A DNA stretch of 64,000 bases, taken from contig JAGVMV010000041.1 of the NCBI GenBank assembly GCA_020053595.1, positions 1 to 64,000 on the forward strand, in the 5' to 3' direction. A program made the position numbers and the translations under genes. The notes below the pieces were generated by a model, which was not told the DNA's origin, ran no database searches, and worked only from the letters and a program-made list of their open reading frames with translations. This stretch comes from Thermoleophilia bacterium. Its GTDB lineage: Bacteria > Actinomycetota > Thermoleophilia > BMS3ABIN01. Shown piece by piece: positions 18,112 through 27,388 of the stretch (its first letter is position 1; each line of letters starts with the position of its first letter).

Positions 18112-18113
18112 AA

Positions 18114-18257
18114 GCTGACCTGTTGGCGGCATTTATATTGAGCTTCCATACATCCCTGTTGCATCAGGGCATGGTGATTGTCGGCCTGCCCTACACTTTC
18201 GAAGGGCAAAAACGCATTGACGAACTGCCCGGCTTGTGCGCAGGTGATCTCGCGTGA
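18114..18257 (+). pseudogene. Remnant of a WrbA-like flavodoxin/NAD(P)H:quinone oxidoreductase
   Basis: The frame reads AFILSFHTSLLHQGMVIVGL and continues PYTFEGQKRIDE, the central block of WrbA-family flavodoxin-fold quinone reductases. It then degenerates and reaches TGA at 18255-18257. There is no start codon (the frame is closed by TAA at 18111-18113) and no N-terminal FMN-binding half. About 45 of roughly 200 codons survive. The rest of 18258-18539 shows no gene. Together with the 16-bp repeats this marks an eroded site between cinA and the sensor kinase. Confidence 0.6.
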
Positions 18258-18539
18258 ATCCGCGGATGATCGGAAACCTACACCGCTTACTGTATATCCA
18301 TACCGCAGGCGCTCTTTCGCCATATACAGGATATCCCTTATTTTTACCCGCTAATTACAGTAAATCTATCTGCCATCCGAAAAGACTACTGCAAGATATC
18401 TTTTAGCTATAAGGCAGCTGTGCGGCGGACAGGCGAAAGACGAACAAACGGGGAGAGGCACCCCAGGGCGGTTTCTTTGCATTAACTCCGTTTCACCCTG
18501 TTCTCTCGGCTGCATTTTCCCCAAGGAGGGCACACAGCT

Positions 18540-20360
18540 ATGGAGTTTTACCCGGAAAGAAATAAAAACTCAGAATTGTCAGGCGAAACTGAGCACGGTT
18601 GGATGAAAAGCCCGGCTTTGCGAATACTGATATTTCTGGCAGTTGTTTTGTACATGGGTAATCTGGGTGCCATAGTTGATTCTGTTCTACACTCTGACAT
18701 CGAATACTTTGATGAGGGGCATTTAATAGTCGGTGGTCTAACGGCTTTTATGATGGCATTGCTGTTCGGGGTGCTGATGCTCTATGCGGGGCGGCTGGAA
18801 AAGACAGTCAAAAGCCAGAAAATCGTCGAACGTCTGGCGCTGGAAAGCGAAAGGAAATACCGCGAGATCTTTGAGCAGTCCAAAGACGCCATCTTCATTT
18901 CCACACCCGAAGGTTTTTTTACGGAGATAAATCCGGCGGGTGTCAAGATGTTTGGTTATAACTCCCGGGAAGAGATGTTGCATATCAAAACCAGCGATCT
19001 TTATTCGAGCGAGGCTGAATGGGAGTCAATACACCATACTTTGGAGAAGCAGGGATTTTTTAAGGATTACGAGTTCAATATGCGCAGGAAGAACGGCAGC
19101 GAAATCGAGGTTTCGGCAACCGTGGAGATCGCGCGGGACGAAGCTGGAAAAGTCATCGCCTACCACGGCACCCTGCGTGATGTTAGTTTAAAAAAGAGAA
19201 TCGAGCAGCAGCAGCTACAGAGCCAGAAAATGGAAAGTATTGGACGCCTGGCGGGGGGCGTGGCGCACGACTTCAACAATTACCTGACCACCATTCAGGG
19301 CTACACGGATCTGGCGATCATGAGTCTTCCCGGAGACGGCCCGTTGAAGGAAAATCTCGAAGAGGTGCGCAAGGCGAGCATGGGAGCGGCGGAACTGACC
19401 GCCCAGTTACTTCTGTTCAGCCAGCACCAGGCAATGGAAATGCGTCCGGTAAATCTCAACAGGCTGGTCGGGAGCTTGAAAAGCATGATCCAGAGGCTCG
19501 TCGGTGAGAACGCCAGGATTGTTGACAACCTGTCTGATGATCTTCAGGAGGTTACCGGAGATATTGGTAATCTGAGCCAGGTTTTGGCAAACCTCGTCCT
19601 CAATGCAAGTTCAAACATGGCCAACGGTGGCGAAATAACCATTACCACCTGCAATGCCGCCGTTACAGAGGATTATGTGGAAACCCATCCCGAGGCTCGC
19701 ACCGGAAAATTCGTGACCCTGTCCGTTACTGACACCGGGAAAGGGCTGGACAGTGAGGCTATGGCCCATGTCTTCGAACCGTTCTACCAGGCAAGCGCCG
19801 AGAGAAATGGCGAAGTTGGGCTCGGACTGTCTGCGGTTTACGGCATAGTCATGCAGCATGATGGCTGGATCGACGTGGATAGCACCCCTGGTATGGGGAC
19901 AACATTCACGATCTTCATGCCGGCTGTCGCTCAGCTGGAAGAAAGCGGTAGCGCCGATGCCGGAGAAGATGACAGAAAAAAGAGCGCCGGCGAACGGATC
20001 CTGCTGGTGGAAGATGATGACTCCGTCCGTGAAATCACCGAGAAGATTTTGCGCCAGAGCGGTTATGTAGTAGTTTCCGCCCATGACGCCGCTGAGGCCT
20101 TCGCCCGGTTTGCCAGCGAGAAAGGCGACTTTCAGCTCGTCTTCAGCGATATCGTTCTCCCGGGAGATGATGGTGTCACTCTGGTGGGAAATCTCAAATC
20201 ACACAAGCCGGAACTCGCGGTGCTGTTATCCAGCGGCTACTCCGACACGGCGGTCGACTGGCAGGCGGTACAGGCACGAGGCTATCGCTTTATGCAGAAA
20301 CCATACGTGATGCCGGAGTTGCTGAAAACCATCCGGGAGTTGCTGTCCAATTCTTCATAA
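18540..20360 (+). CDS. Membrane PAS-domain hybrid sensor histidine kinase
   Basis: Two N-terminal membrane helices (~28-48 and ~65-90) flank a short extracytoplasmic loop. A PAS domain follows (YREIFEQSKDAIFISTPEGF, ~105-220), then a HisKA box with the phospho-acceptor histidine in GGVAHDFNNYLTT (~242), an ATPase domain (DTGKGLDSEAMAHVFEPFYQ, VGLGLSAVYGI) and a C-terminal receiver domain (ILLVEDDDSV, acceptor Asp in FSDIVLPGDDG ~536). The architecture is like PAS hybrid kinases that relay internally to a separate partner. No response regulator or target operon is adjacent, so the signal is unknown. AAGGAGG lies 11 bases before the ATG, and a terminator follows. Confidence 0.92.
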   Translation: MEFYPERNKNSELSGETEHGWMKSPALRILIFLAVVLYMGNLGAIVDSVLHSDIEYFDEGHLIVGGLTAFMMALLFGVLMLYAGRLEKTVKSQKIVERLALESERKYREIFEQSKDAIFISTPEGFFTEINPAGVKMFGYNSREEMLHIKTSDLYSSEAEWESIHHTLEKQGFFKDYEFNMRRKNGSEIEVSATVEIARDEAGKVIAYHGTLRDVSLKKRIEQQQLQSQKMESIGRLAGGVAHDFNNYLTTIQGYTDLAIMSLPGDGPLKENLEEVRKASMGAAELTAQLLLFSQHQAMEMRPVNLNRLVGSLKSMIQRLVGENARIVDNLSDDLQEVTGDIGNLSQVLANLVLNASSNMANGGEITITTCNAAVTEDYVETHPEARTGKFVTLSVTDTGKGLDSEAMAHVFEPFYQASAERNGEVGLGLSAVYGIVMQHDGWIDVDSTPGMGTTFTIFMPAVAQLEESGSADAGEDDRKKSAGERILLVEDDDSVREITEKILRQSGYVVVSAHDAAEAFARFASEKGDFQLVFSDIVLPGDDGVTLVGNLKSHKPELAVLLSSGYSDTAVDWQAVQARGYRFMQKPYVMPELLKTIRELLSNSS

Positions 20361-20391
20361 ATGAGCGGAAACGCAATATTCAAAACGGCAG

Positions 20392-20417
20392 GGGGCGCGA
20401 TGGCGACGCCCCTTTTT
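20392..20417 (+). terminator. Rho-independent terminator of the sensor kinase gene
   Basis: GGGGCG (20392-20397) pairs with CGCCCC (20407-20412), immediately followed by TTTTT. It lies 31 bases after the kinase stop codon. Confidence 0.75.
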
Positions 20418-20513
20418 CGTGCCGTCAGAACGTTACAGCGTTGAAGCGACCGACGGCTGGAAACCGGCGTCAATGTGTGACACCTCATTCAGGAACATGA
20501 TTGAACAGGGTTA

Positions 20514-20565
20514 TTGACAATCGCCTGACTGTCCATTATCATACACTACGTAATACTATAAGTAT
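20514..20565 (+). promoter_or_regulatory. Promoter and probable operator of the toxin-antitoxin operon
   Basis: A perfect TTGACA (20514-20519) and TATCAT (20537-20542) are spaced 17 bases. Just downstream, ATACT-ATA-AGTAT (20553-20565) is an inverted repeat over the expected start of transcription. A ribbon-helix-helix antitoxin commonly binds such a site to repress its own operon. Confidence 0.7.
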
Positions 20566-20580
20566 GACAAAGGCGACGCC

Positions 20581-20811
20581 ATGACCAGACGCAAGGCCCG
20601 GACAACGATAACCATACCCGAACAGCTGCTCGCTGAGCTTGACCGCAAGGCAAGCGAGCACGGGCGAAACCGTAGCGATATGGTCTGCGAGGCAGTCTCT
20701 TCCTATTTTGCCAGCGAAGAAGATCGGCTGCTGGCGGAAGGATATATCGAGATGGAGGAAGAATCGCGGGGAATGTCAGGGAAGCCGGAAAAGGCCTGGC
20801 CCGAATGGTAG
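20581..20811 (+). CDS. Ribbon-helix-helix (MazE/CopG-like) antitoxin
   Basis: The 76-residue protein starts with an Arg/Lys-rich ribbon-helix-helix DNA-binding motif (RRKARTTITIPEQLLAELDR, then RNRSDMVCEAVSSYF). Its acidic tail should wrap the toxin. AAAGG lies seven bases upstream of the ATG. Its stop codon overlaps the toxin start by seven bases, the usual coupled antitoxin-first arrangement, and it is preceded by a strong promoter with a palindromic operator. Confidence 0.85.
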   Translation: MTRRKARTTITIPEQLLAELDRKASEHGRNRSDMVCEAVSSYFASEEDRLLAEGYIEMEEESRGMSGKPEKAWPEW

Positions 20812-21230
20812 CCATTGTGTCAGAGGGTTCGCCTGGACAGGATCACGAGCCTGAAAATATGACGCCCAGCCTTAAGGAAAGCCGCAATATCAAACGAGGC
20901 GATATCTTCTGGGCGACTTTTTCGGTATCAAGCGGCGGCGCCGGCGAAGGATCAGGGCCGGTGCTGATCATCCAGAACAATGTTGGCAACGAACACAGCT
21001 CGACTGTGATTGCCGCCATGATCACCTCCCGTTTGAGTAAACGCATTTATCCGGTCAACGTGAGAATCCCGGAAGGAGTGCTCCCGAAAGCTTTCGAAGT
21101 TAAACTGCATCAGCTGCACACCCTGGACAAGCGTCAATTGGGCGGCAGGATGGCGCGTCTGTCTCTGGAGACCATGGCGATGGTCGACGACGCCCTGAGT
21201 GTCAGCCTGGGGTTGCCCCGCGGTGGCTAG
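20805..21230 (+). CDS. MazF/PemK-family endoribonuclease toxin
   Basis: The core begins IKRGDIFWATFSV and includes GPVLIIQNNVGNEHSSTVI and the LHQLHTLDKRQLGG strand, matching MazF/PemK toxins that cleave mRNA at short sequence motifs. The first ATG (20805) overlaps the antitoxin stop; an internal ATG at 20859 would still contain the whole fold. The 24-residue N-terminal extension with the first start has no family counterpart. The catalytic arginine is probably that in MITSRLSK. The gene runs into thpR without a gap. Confidence 0.88.
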   Translation: MVAIVSEGSPGQDHEPENMTPSLKESRNIKRGDIFWATFSVSSGGAGEGSGPVLIIQNNVGNEHSSTVIAAMITSRLSKRIYPVNVRIPEGVLPKAFEVKLHQLHTLDKRQLGGRMARLSLETMAMVDDALSVSLGLPRGG

Positions 21231-21876
21231 GGACTACCCGGCCAGGCCGTCGCGGCGCCAGGGAAGAGGGGAGCGCTACGCGGAAGGGCGCAGCCGGCAC
21301 GGCCAGGGACGAGGAGGACGGCGCCTGGGTCCGTCATATCGTTTGTTCGTGGCAGTCGAGATTCCACCGGACGCCACCCGCGAACTGGTCGGCTGGCAAC
21401 AGAAATATCTTGCCGGCCACCATGCCCTGAGGCTAACGCCGGTAGAACAGCTTCACGTCACTCTGATCTTTCTCGGCCAGGCAGGAGAGAAGGAGAGGGA
21501 TCTGGCGGTGGCTCAGCTTGAAGATCTGGCTCCGCCGGCAGCTTTTGAGGTGACCGCTACGAGCATCATCGGCCTTCCCGGGGGCAGAAGTCCAAGGGTG
21601 ATTGCGGCGGAGTGTGCGGAGCTCTCAGGACGTCTGGCAGCCATTCATAATGAACTGGCGGCGGGTTTTGTCGCCAAAGGCCTTTACAAAAGGGAGAAAA
21701 GACCCTTTCTCCCACATGTGACAATAGCCCGGGCGCGGGGTCGCACGTTGTTCGATCCCTCGGAAATCCACCCGGAGCCGGTAAAATTTACAGCTGTCCG
21801 AGTCACGCTGTATAATAGCGTTCTAAAGGCAAGCGGGGTCTTGCACGAGGCTCTGAAAACGGTCCAACTGACTTAA
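21223..21876 (+). CDS. thpR: RNA 2',3'-cyclic phosphodiesterase (2H family)
   Basis: ThpR/LigT opens 2',3'-cyclic phosphates on RNA. Both HxT motifs are present: LHVTLIFLG and LPHVTIARA, with the [10 protein letters not shown] start strand. The GTG listed at 21223 overlaps the toxin stop and adds about 35 mostly basic residues not seen in the family. A CTG codon at 21325, seven bases after GAGGAGG (21311-21317), would give the expected N-terminus [14 protein letters not shown]. The gene lies between the toxin and recA; thpR next to recA/cinA is common in Gram-positives. Confidence 0.9.
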   Translation: MARDYPARPSRRQGRGERYAEGRSRHGQGRGGRRLGPSYRLFVAVEIPPDATRELVGWQQKYLAGHHALRLTPVEQLHVTLIFLGQAGEKERDLAVAQLEDLAPPAAFEVTATSIIGLPGGRSPRVIAAECAELSGRLAAIHNELAAGFVAKGLYKREKRPFLPHVTIARARGRTLFDPSEIHPEPVKFTAVRVTLYNSVLKASGVLHEALKTVQLT

Positions 21877-21889
21877 ACAGGAGGCAGAA

Positions 21890-22939
21890 GTGGAGAAAGA
21901 AAAAGCGTTGGAAGCTGCAGTGGGCCAGATCGAACGGCAGTTCGGCAAAGGGTCCATCATGAGGATGGGGGATGACTGCGCCGGGGTACAGGTAGGCGTT
22001 ATACCCACCGGAGCCTTGGCGCTGGACATCGCTCTTGGGGTGGGTGGCGTGCCGCGAGGCCGTGTTATCGAGATATTCGGCCCCGAGGCGTCCGGTAAGA
22101 CGACCATGGTCTACCATATCATCGCCGAATCACAGAAACGTGGCGGCATCTGCGCCTTTATCGACGCAGAGCATGCCATGGATCCGGATTACGCCCGCCG
22201 GATCGGTGTTAACGTCGAAGACCTGCTGGTTTCACAACCCGATTACGGCGAGCAGGCGCTGGAGATCGCCGAGATGCTTATACGCAGCGGCGCTCTCGAT
22301 ATAGTTGCGATCGACTCCGTGGCCGCCCTGACACCTAAGGCTGAGATTGAGGGTGAGATGGGTGATTCCCACATGGGTCTGCAGGCGCGGCTGATGTCGC
22401 AGGCACTCAGAAAACTGGCCGGTACGCTCAACAAGACCGGAACCGTGGCCATCTTCACCAACCAGCTGCGCGAGAAGATCGGCGTCATGTTCGGCAATCC
22501 CGAGGTTACACCCGGCGGTAAGGCGCTCAAATTCTATGCGTCCATACGCCTGGATCTGAGGCGCATCGAGACCCTCAAGGAGGGCACCCAGGCCATCGGC
22601 AACCGGGTGCGTGCCAAGGTGGTCAAGAACAAGATGGCGCCGCCGTTCCGCCAGGCCGAGTTCGATATCATGTATGGTGAGGGGGTTTCTCGCGAAGGGA
22701 ATATTCTCGACATGGGAGTCGCCCATGGCATCGTCGACAAGAGTGGCGCCTATTTCTCCTACGGTGATGAGCGCCTGGGCCAGGGCCGCAATAATGTCAA
22801 GGCGTTTCTGAAAGAAAACCCGCAGATTACGGACGCCATCCTGGCTGAAGTGTTGGAGGCGGTCGGAATCGCTGTTCCCCAGAACATTGAGCAAATGACA
22901 TCCCAGGCTGAGAAAAAACCTGCAAAAGCCGAGGTTTAA
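21890..22939 (+). CDS. recA: Recombinase RecA
   Basis: RecA forms the ATP-dependent strand-exchange filament and triggers SOS. The Walker [10 protein letters not shown] (~65), the [10 protein letters not shown] stretch, the [15 protein letters not shown] Walker B and the L2-region [20 protein letters not shown] are all present. Length 349 aa. The start is GTG 21890, eight bases from AGGAGG. No recX follows; a strong terminator does. No SOS box was obvious immediately upstream, and transcription may come from thpR. Confidence 0.98.
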   Translation: MEKEKALEAAVGQIERQFGKGSIMRMGDDCAGVQVGVIPTGALALDIALGVGGVPRGRVIEIFGPEASGKTTMVYHIIAESQKRGGICAFIDAEHAMDPDYARRIGVNVEDLLVSQPDYGEQALEIAEMLIRSGALDIVAIDSVAALTPKAEIEGEMGDSHMGLQARLMSQALRKLAGTLNKTGTVAIFTNQLREKIGVMFGNPEVTPGGKALKFYASIRLDLRRIETLKEGTQAIGNRVRAKVVKNKMAPPFRQAEFDIMYGEGVSREGNILDMGVAHGIVDKSGAYFSYGDERLGQGRNNVKAFLKENPQITDAILAEVLEAVGIAVPQNIEQMTSQAEKKPAKAEV

Positions 22940-23008
22940 AAAATATCTTGAGGTAGCGGAAGAGTGTTTTATGGCGTGATTACGGACTGCTCGGGAAACA
23001 GAAAAAAT

Positions 23009-23031
23009 GGGGCGCGGCTTCGCCGCGCCCC
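23009..23031 (+). terminator. Strong terminator hairpin after recA
   Basis: GGGGCGCGGC (23009-23018) and GCCGCGCCCC (23022-23031) form a perfect 10-bp stem with a TTC loop, preceded by an A tract and followed by TCGCTTTTC. It separates recA from the rny leader. Confidence 0.8.
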
Positions 23032-23066
23032 TCGCTTTTCAGAGCGGGATGCCACCCCTTCGTTTA

Positions 23067-23317
23067 TTGACACCGCCATCGCGGCGGCGTTAGAATAAAG
23101 ATGTTCTACAACTATCTGCTCACAATCGTTAAATCGATATCTTCGGTTTCTTTGTTTATCAAGGCATTGGCAATCAGGTAACAAGCCATCGGGCTTAGTG
23201 AAACAGCAAGAGGTCTTTTTTTCACTAAAATAGAAAACCCGGCGTCGGGCGCTCAGAGATACAGAGCGACCGGATTGCGTCTTACAAAGGAACTATTGAG
23301 CCGAGCAGATGCTCGGC
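23067..23317 (+). promoter_or_regulatory. Promoter and long 5' leader of rny with a hairpin
   Basis: TTGACA (23067-23072) and TAGAAT (23091-23096), 18 bases apart, predict transcription from about 23103, some 315 bases before the rny ATG. The leader holds a 7-bp hairpin GCCGAGC-AGAT-GCTCGGC (23300-23317) followed by TTTGCGCATTTT, possibly an attenuator or an autoregulatory site. A 26-codon frame at 23101 has no ribosome-binding site. Otherwise 22940-23417 holds no gene that I can see. Confidence 0.55.
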
Positions 23318-23417
23318 TTTGCGCATTTTCAGGCTGGTTGTTACATGGAGATTGCGGGATTCCGGGATATTCAGTACGAGATGCCGGACCCGGCTTAATG
23401 AAAAGATTGGAGTAATA

Positions 23418-24950
23418 ATGATTACAGCTTTGGTAGCGATAATAGTCGCCATCATCGCTCTCGCCGCGGGCTTCTTCCTGAGAAAGATGATGTCGGAAGC
23501 CCGCTTGTCCTCGGCCGGGAGCGAAGCGGACAAGCTGCGCGCCGATGCAGCGAAGGAGATAGAGACGATGCAACGCGCCGCCCAGGTTGAGGCGCGGGAA
23601 GAGGCACAAAAACTGCGCGAAGCCGCGGAGTCGGAGCTCAAGGAGCGTCGTGGGGAAGTCCTCAAGGGTGAACAACGCCTCGAGGACAAGGAAAAGGCTG
23701 TAGCCGAACGCGAAAAGGAATTACAACGCCGTGACCAGTCCCTGGCTGATCGCGAAGCCAACAACAAGTCCCTTGGCGAAGAGCTTGCCGAGTTGCTGGA
23801 GGATCAGCGCCGCCAGCTGGAAAAGGTGTCCGGCCTTACGAGCACCCAGGCCAAGGACCTGCTGCTCAAGCAGGTGGAGGAAGAGGCAAGGCATGACATG
23901 GCCAAGATTATCCGCAGCGTCGAAGAGGAAACCCGGCGGGAGTCAGAAAGACGCGCCCGCAATATCCTCTCCTTGAGCATTCAGCGAACCGCCGCTAACC
24001 ACGCGGCCGAAACCACGGTATCAGTGGTTCCATTGCCTTCCGACGAGATGAAGGGACGCATCATCGGCCGTGAAGGCCGCAACATCCGCGCCCTGGAGAA
24101 CATCAGCGGCATCGATGTCATCATCGACGACACACCGGAGGCCGTGGTGCTAAGCGGTTTCGACGGCGTCAAGCGTGAAATCGCCCGGCTTACCCTGACC
24201 AAGCTGCTTTCCGATGGCCGTATCCATCCGGCCCGCATCGAGGACACTTACAAGCAGGCGAAGGCCGAGGTCGAAAAGGCTATCCTTGAAGCAGGCGAGC
24301 AGGCCACACTCGAAGCCAATATCCATGGCGTCCCGGAGAATCTGGTCAAGCTGCTCGGGCGGCTCAAGTACCGGACCAGCTATGGCCAGAATGTCCTGGC
24401 TCACTCCCTCGAGGTCAGTCATCTGGCCGGCATCATGGCCGCCGAGCTGGGGGCCAACGTTAAAATAGTTCGCCGTGCCGGGCTACTGCACGATATCGGC
24501 AAGGCTGTCGACCACCAGGTAGAAGGAACTCACGCCGACATCGGCGCCAACCTTGCCAAGAAGAACCGCGAAGCCGAGGCTATCACTCACGCCATCGAGG
24601 CTCACCATTCCGACGTCGAGCCCCAGACAGTGGAAGCTGTTCTGGTCCAGGCCGCGGATGCCGTCAGCGCCGCTCGTCCGGGCGCCCGTCGCGACAGTCT
24701 CGAGAGCTATATCAAGCGTCTGGAATCACTGGAGAGCATCGCCGTCAGCAAGAAGGGCGTGGAGAAATGCTACGTCATGCAGGCAGGGCGAGAGATTCGC
24801 GTCATGGTCAAACCCGGCGAGATCAACGACGATGATGCTTCACTTTTGTCGCGTGAGATTGCCAAGGAGATCGAGAAGCAGCTCGATTATCCGGGGCAGA
24901 TCAAGGTTACGGTGATACGGGAGAGTCGGGCTACCGAGTACGCCAAGTAG
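23418..24950 (+). CDS. rny: Ribonuclease Y
   Basis: RNase Y is a membrane-anchored endoribonuclease that starts mRNA decay. It has an N-terminal membrane helix ([20 protein letters not shown]), a long charged coiled coil (~25-190), a KH RNA-binding domain ([17 protein letters not shown], ~210) and a metal-dependent HD domain ([20 protein letters not shown], ~355). The length of 510 aa is standard. ATG 23418 follows TTGGAG; the frame is open further upstream but without family similarity. RNase J is also encoded in the window. Confidence 0.97.
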   Translation: MITALVAIIVAIIALAAGFFLRKMMSEARLSSAGSEADKLRADAAKEIETMQRAAQVEAREEAQKLREAAESELKERRGEVLKGEQRLEDKEKAVAEREKELQRRDQSLADREANNKSLGEELAELLEDQRRQLEKVSGLTSTQAKDLLLKQVEEEARHDMAKIIRSVEEETRRESERRARNILSLSIQRTAANHAAETTVSVVPLPSDEMKGRIIGREGRNIRALENISGIDVIIDDTPEAVVLSGFDGVKREIARLTLTKLLSDGRIHPARIEDTYKQAKAEVEKAILEAGEQATLEANIHGVPENLVKLLGRLKYRTSYGQNVLAHSLEVSHLAGIMAAELGANVKIVRRAGLLHDIGKAVDHQVEGTHADIGANLAKKNREAEAITHAIEAHHSDVEPQTVEAVLVQAADAVSAARPGARRDSLESYIKRLESLESIAVSKKGVEKCYVMQAGREIRVMVKPGEINDDDASLLSREIAKEIEKQLDYPGQIKVTVIRESRATEYAK

Positions 24951-25068
24951 GTTGTGCGTATCTCGGTCGGGCGGATAAGGTTATTTTTTGCCTTCCGGGG
25001 CTACTTACCCAAGTCAAGATAGCAACCCGTGAGCCCGGCTGAAAACCATCAGTGGATTTGACTATTCC

Positions 25069-26409
25069 ATGAAACAATCGCGTTATCATCTAACTACTTT
25101 TGGTTGCCAGATGAACGAGCATGATTCGGAGCGTATCCGGGGTGTGCTCGAAGAAAACGACTGGTTGCCCGCCGACGATCCCGAAGCCGCCGATCTGCTG
25201 ATTTTCAATACCTGCTCGGTGCGGGAAAGCGCCGTAAACCGCCTGTTGGGACGACTGGGTGAGGCCAGAAGGCTTAAGACTGAACGGCCGGAACGTCTGA
25301 TTGCGCTTGCCGGCTGCTTCGCCCAGAGTCGACAGACAGCTATCTTCCATGATCTGACCTTCCTCGACATCGCTTTTGGTCCCCGGAATATCGGTGAATT
25401 GCCGGCGCTGATCGAGGGGGCGCGGTCGGGATCGGCTCCGGCTTCTTCTTTTACGGACAACAAAATACTCAGTGGCGGGTTGCCCTCCCGGCGCGGCGAT
25501 GATTACCGTGCCTGGGTCCAGGTGATGACCGGTTGCACCAACTGCTGTAGTTACTGTGTGGTGCCGGGTGTTCGTGGTCCTGAGCGCAGCCGTCCGGTTT
25601 CGGATATCGTCGAAGAAACCCGGCGCCTGGTGGACGACGGTGTCGTCGAAGTGACTTTGCTGGGCCAGAATGTAAACAGTTTTGGTCTCGATCTCGATAC
25701 CTCCGGCGGTAGAAGCCAGAGCTTTGCTGCTTTGCTGGAGATGCTCGACTCCATCAATGGTCTGCGGCGAATCCGTTTCACCACATCCCATCCCAAGGAT
25801 CTGGGTCCCGACCTGATTGAAGCTATTCGTGATCTGCCCGCGGTCTGCGAGCATCTGCACCTGCCGGTTCAGTCCGGCTCCGATCGTATTCTCGGGCGCA
25901 TGAACCGGGGCTACAATCGCGATCATTATCTCGAACTTGTTGGGCTAATTAAAAAGGAAGTGCCTGATATCAGTTTGACTACGGATATTATTATTGGTTT
26001 TCCTGGTGAAAAAGAGGAGGACTATTTCCGTACCATGACCCTGGCGGGGGAGTGTCGTTTTGATGGCGCGTTTACCTTTGTTTATTCAGCTCGCGCTGGA
26101 ACAGAGGCGGCATTGTTCCCCGGGCGTATTCCGGATGTTACCATCAAGCGGCGTATGCATGAGCTGGTATCCCTGACTCAGCAGATAGCGCTGGCGAAAA
26201 ATCAGGCGCTGGCCGGCAGTGAGGTCGAGTTACTAATCGAGGGGCCCAGCCGACAGGGAGGCAGCCAGTGGCGAGGCCGGACCAGACAGAACAAGATCGT
26301 GAATTTCACGGCAGCCGGTAGTAGCTCTGCTCCGGCCACGGGCAGCTTCACCCTGGTCACGATTGATTCTGCGACCTCGACGACGCTCAAGGGTCATCAG
26401 TCTGCCTAG
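25069..26409 (+). CDS. miaB: tRNA-2-methylthio-N6-dimethylallyladenosine synthase
   Basis: MiaB adds the methylthio group to i6A37 of tRNAs using two [4Fe-4S] clusters. The N-terminal UPF0004 domain has FGCQMNEHDSERI, NTCSVRESA and AGCFAQ cysteines. The radical SAM motif is GCTNCCSYCVVPGVRG (C-x3-C-x2-C, ~156-163), and a TRAM domain closes the protein. Length 446 aa. Its substrate is made by MiaA, encoded at 31.1 kb; the two genes are often neighbours but are split here by the MEMO/AMMECR1 and nor genes. Confidence 0.97.
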   Translation: MKQSRYHLTTFGCQMNEHDSERIRGVLEENDWLPADDPEAADLLIFNTCSVRESAVNRLLGRLGEARRLKTERPERLIALAGCFAQSRQTAIFHDLTFLDIAFGPRNIGELPALIEGARSGSAPASSFTDNKILSGGLPSRRGDDYRAWVQVMTGCTNCCSYCVVPGVRGPERSRPVSDIVEETRRLVDDGVVEVTLLGQNVNSFGLDLDTSGGRSQSFAALLEMLDSINGLRRIRFTTSHPKDLGPDLIEAIRDLPAVCEHLHLPVQSGSDRILGRMNRGYNRDHYLELVGLIKKEVPDISLTTDIIIGFPGEKEEDYFRTMTLAGECRFDGAFTFVYSARAGTEAALFPGRIPDVTIKRRMHELVSLTQQIALAKNQALAGSEVELLIEGPSRQGGSQWRGRTRQNKIVNFTAAGSSSAPATGSFTLVTIDSATSTTLKGHQSA

Positions 26410-26479
26410 AGGCCGGGAGCATTCTCTCAGATTGTTTTTGCTTAAAATGGGGAAGAAGCTAAAAGAGAGGGGTGAAACC

Positions 26480-27298
26480 GTGTATCCACTAATGTCACCA
26501 GTAAGAGAAGCTGCTGTCGCCGGGCAGTTTTATCCGGGGTCGCGTCCGGCTCTCGAGCACGCTGTCAAGGATATGATCGGCCCAGGGCCGACGCGGAAAG
26601 CGCTGGGGATCATGGTGCCGCACGCGGGCTACATGTACTCCGGCCATGTCGCCGGCGCGGTTTACGGCGCTGTCGAACTTCCACAGACTTTCATAATTAT
26701 CGGGCCGAACCATACCGGACTGGGGCCGGCCGCTTCGATCATGACCAGGGGTGCCTGGCGCCTGCCTGGTGGGGATGTCCTGATCAACGAAGCGCTCGCT
26801 GATTCCATAATCTCCCACAGCCGCGTGCTTTCGGCCGACGACCGGGCTCATCTGTTTGAGCACTCCATCGAGGTCCAGCTCCCGTTTCTGCAATATCTTG
26901 TTGGTGAAGTTAATTTTGTGCCCATTTCGCTGATGCTGACCAGTGCCGATTCCTGCCGTGATATCGGTCTGGCGCTGGCAGCTGCGATCAAGGCTGTACA
27001 GGCTCCCGTTCTGGTCGTGGCAAGTTCAGACATGACCCATTACGAGAGCCAGGTTACCGCCCAGGAAAAGGATAATCTTGCCATCGAAAGGTTGCTGGCG
27101 CTGGATCCGGAAGGGCTTCTTGAGACCGTCCAGTCAAACCACATCTCCATGTGTGGAGTCGCTCCGGCGGCGACGATGTTGTTTGCCTGCCGGGAGCTTG
27201 GGGCCAACGAGTCCCGACTGGTCAAATATGAGACCTCGGGCGATGTAACCGGCGACTACAACCAGGTTGTAGGCTACGCCGGCGTCGTGGTGAGCTAG
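26480..27298 (+). CDS. AmmeMemoRadiSam system protein B (MEMO1 family)
   Basis: The protein matches the MEMO1/class III extradiol dioxygenase-like family: REAAVAGQFYPGS at the start, MVPHAGYMYSGHVAG, IIGPNHTGLG, FEHSIEVQLPFLQ and VASSDMTHY. It is the B component of the partly characterised AmmeMemoRadiSam set. I chose GTG 26480 because AGAGGGG ends seven bases before it. ATG 26447 or the open frame back to 26363, overlapping miaB, are alternatives. The A component (AMMECR1) follows; the radical SAM partner is not in this window. Confidence 0.9.
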   Translation: MYPLMSPVREAAVAGQFYPGSRPALEHAVKDMIGPGPTRKALGIMVPHAGYMYSGHVAGAVYGAVELPQTFIIIGPNHTGLGPAASIMTRGAWRLPGGDVLINEALADSIISHSRVLSADDRAHLFEHSIEVQLPFLQYLVGEVNFVPISLMLTSADSCRDIGLALAAAIKAVQAPVLVVASSDMTHYESQVTAQEKDNLAIERLLALDPEGLLETVQSNHISMCGVAPAATMLFACRELGANESRLVKYETSGDVTGDYNQVVGYAGVVVS

Positions 27299-27388
27299 CA
27301 TGTTTTTGGCTGCAGCCTCACCATTTTCCCGAACACGGTTTTCACTTATTCAGGCAGGAAAAGGCGATATGGCAAACAAAAAATACGC

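Noticed and set aside
18054-18323. 89-codon minus-strand frame over the 16-bp repeats
   Set aside because: The plus strand here encodes a recognisable flavodoxin fragment, so this frame is its shadow.
23101-23181. 26-codon frame MFYNYLLTIVKS in the rny leader
   Set aside because: Its start coincides with the predicted transcription start and has no ribosome-binding site; probably chance.
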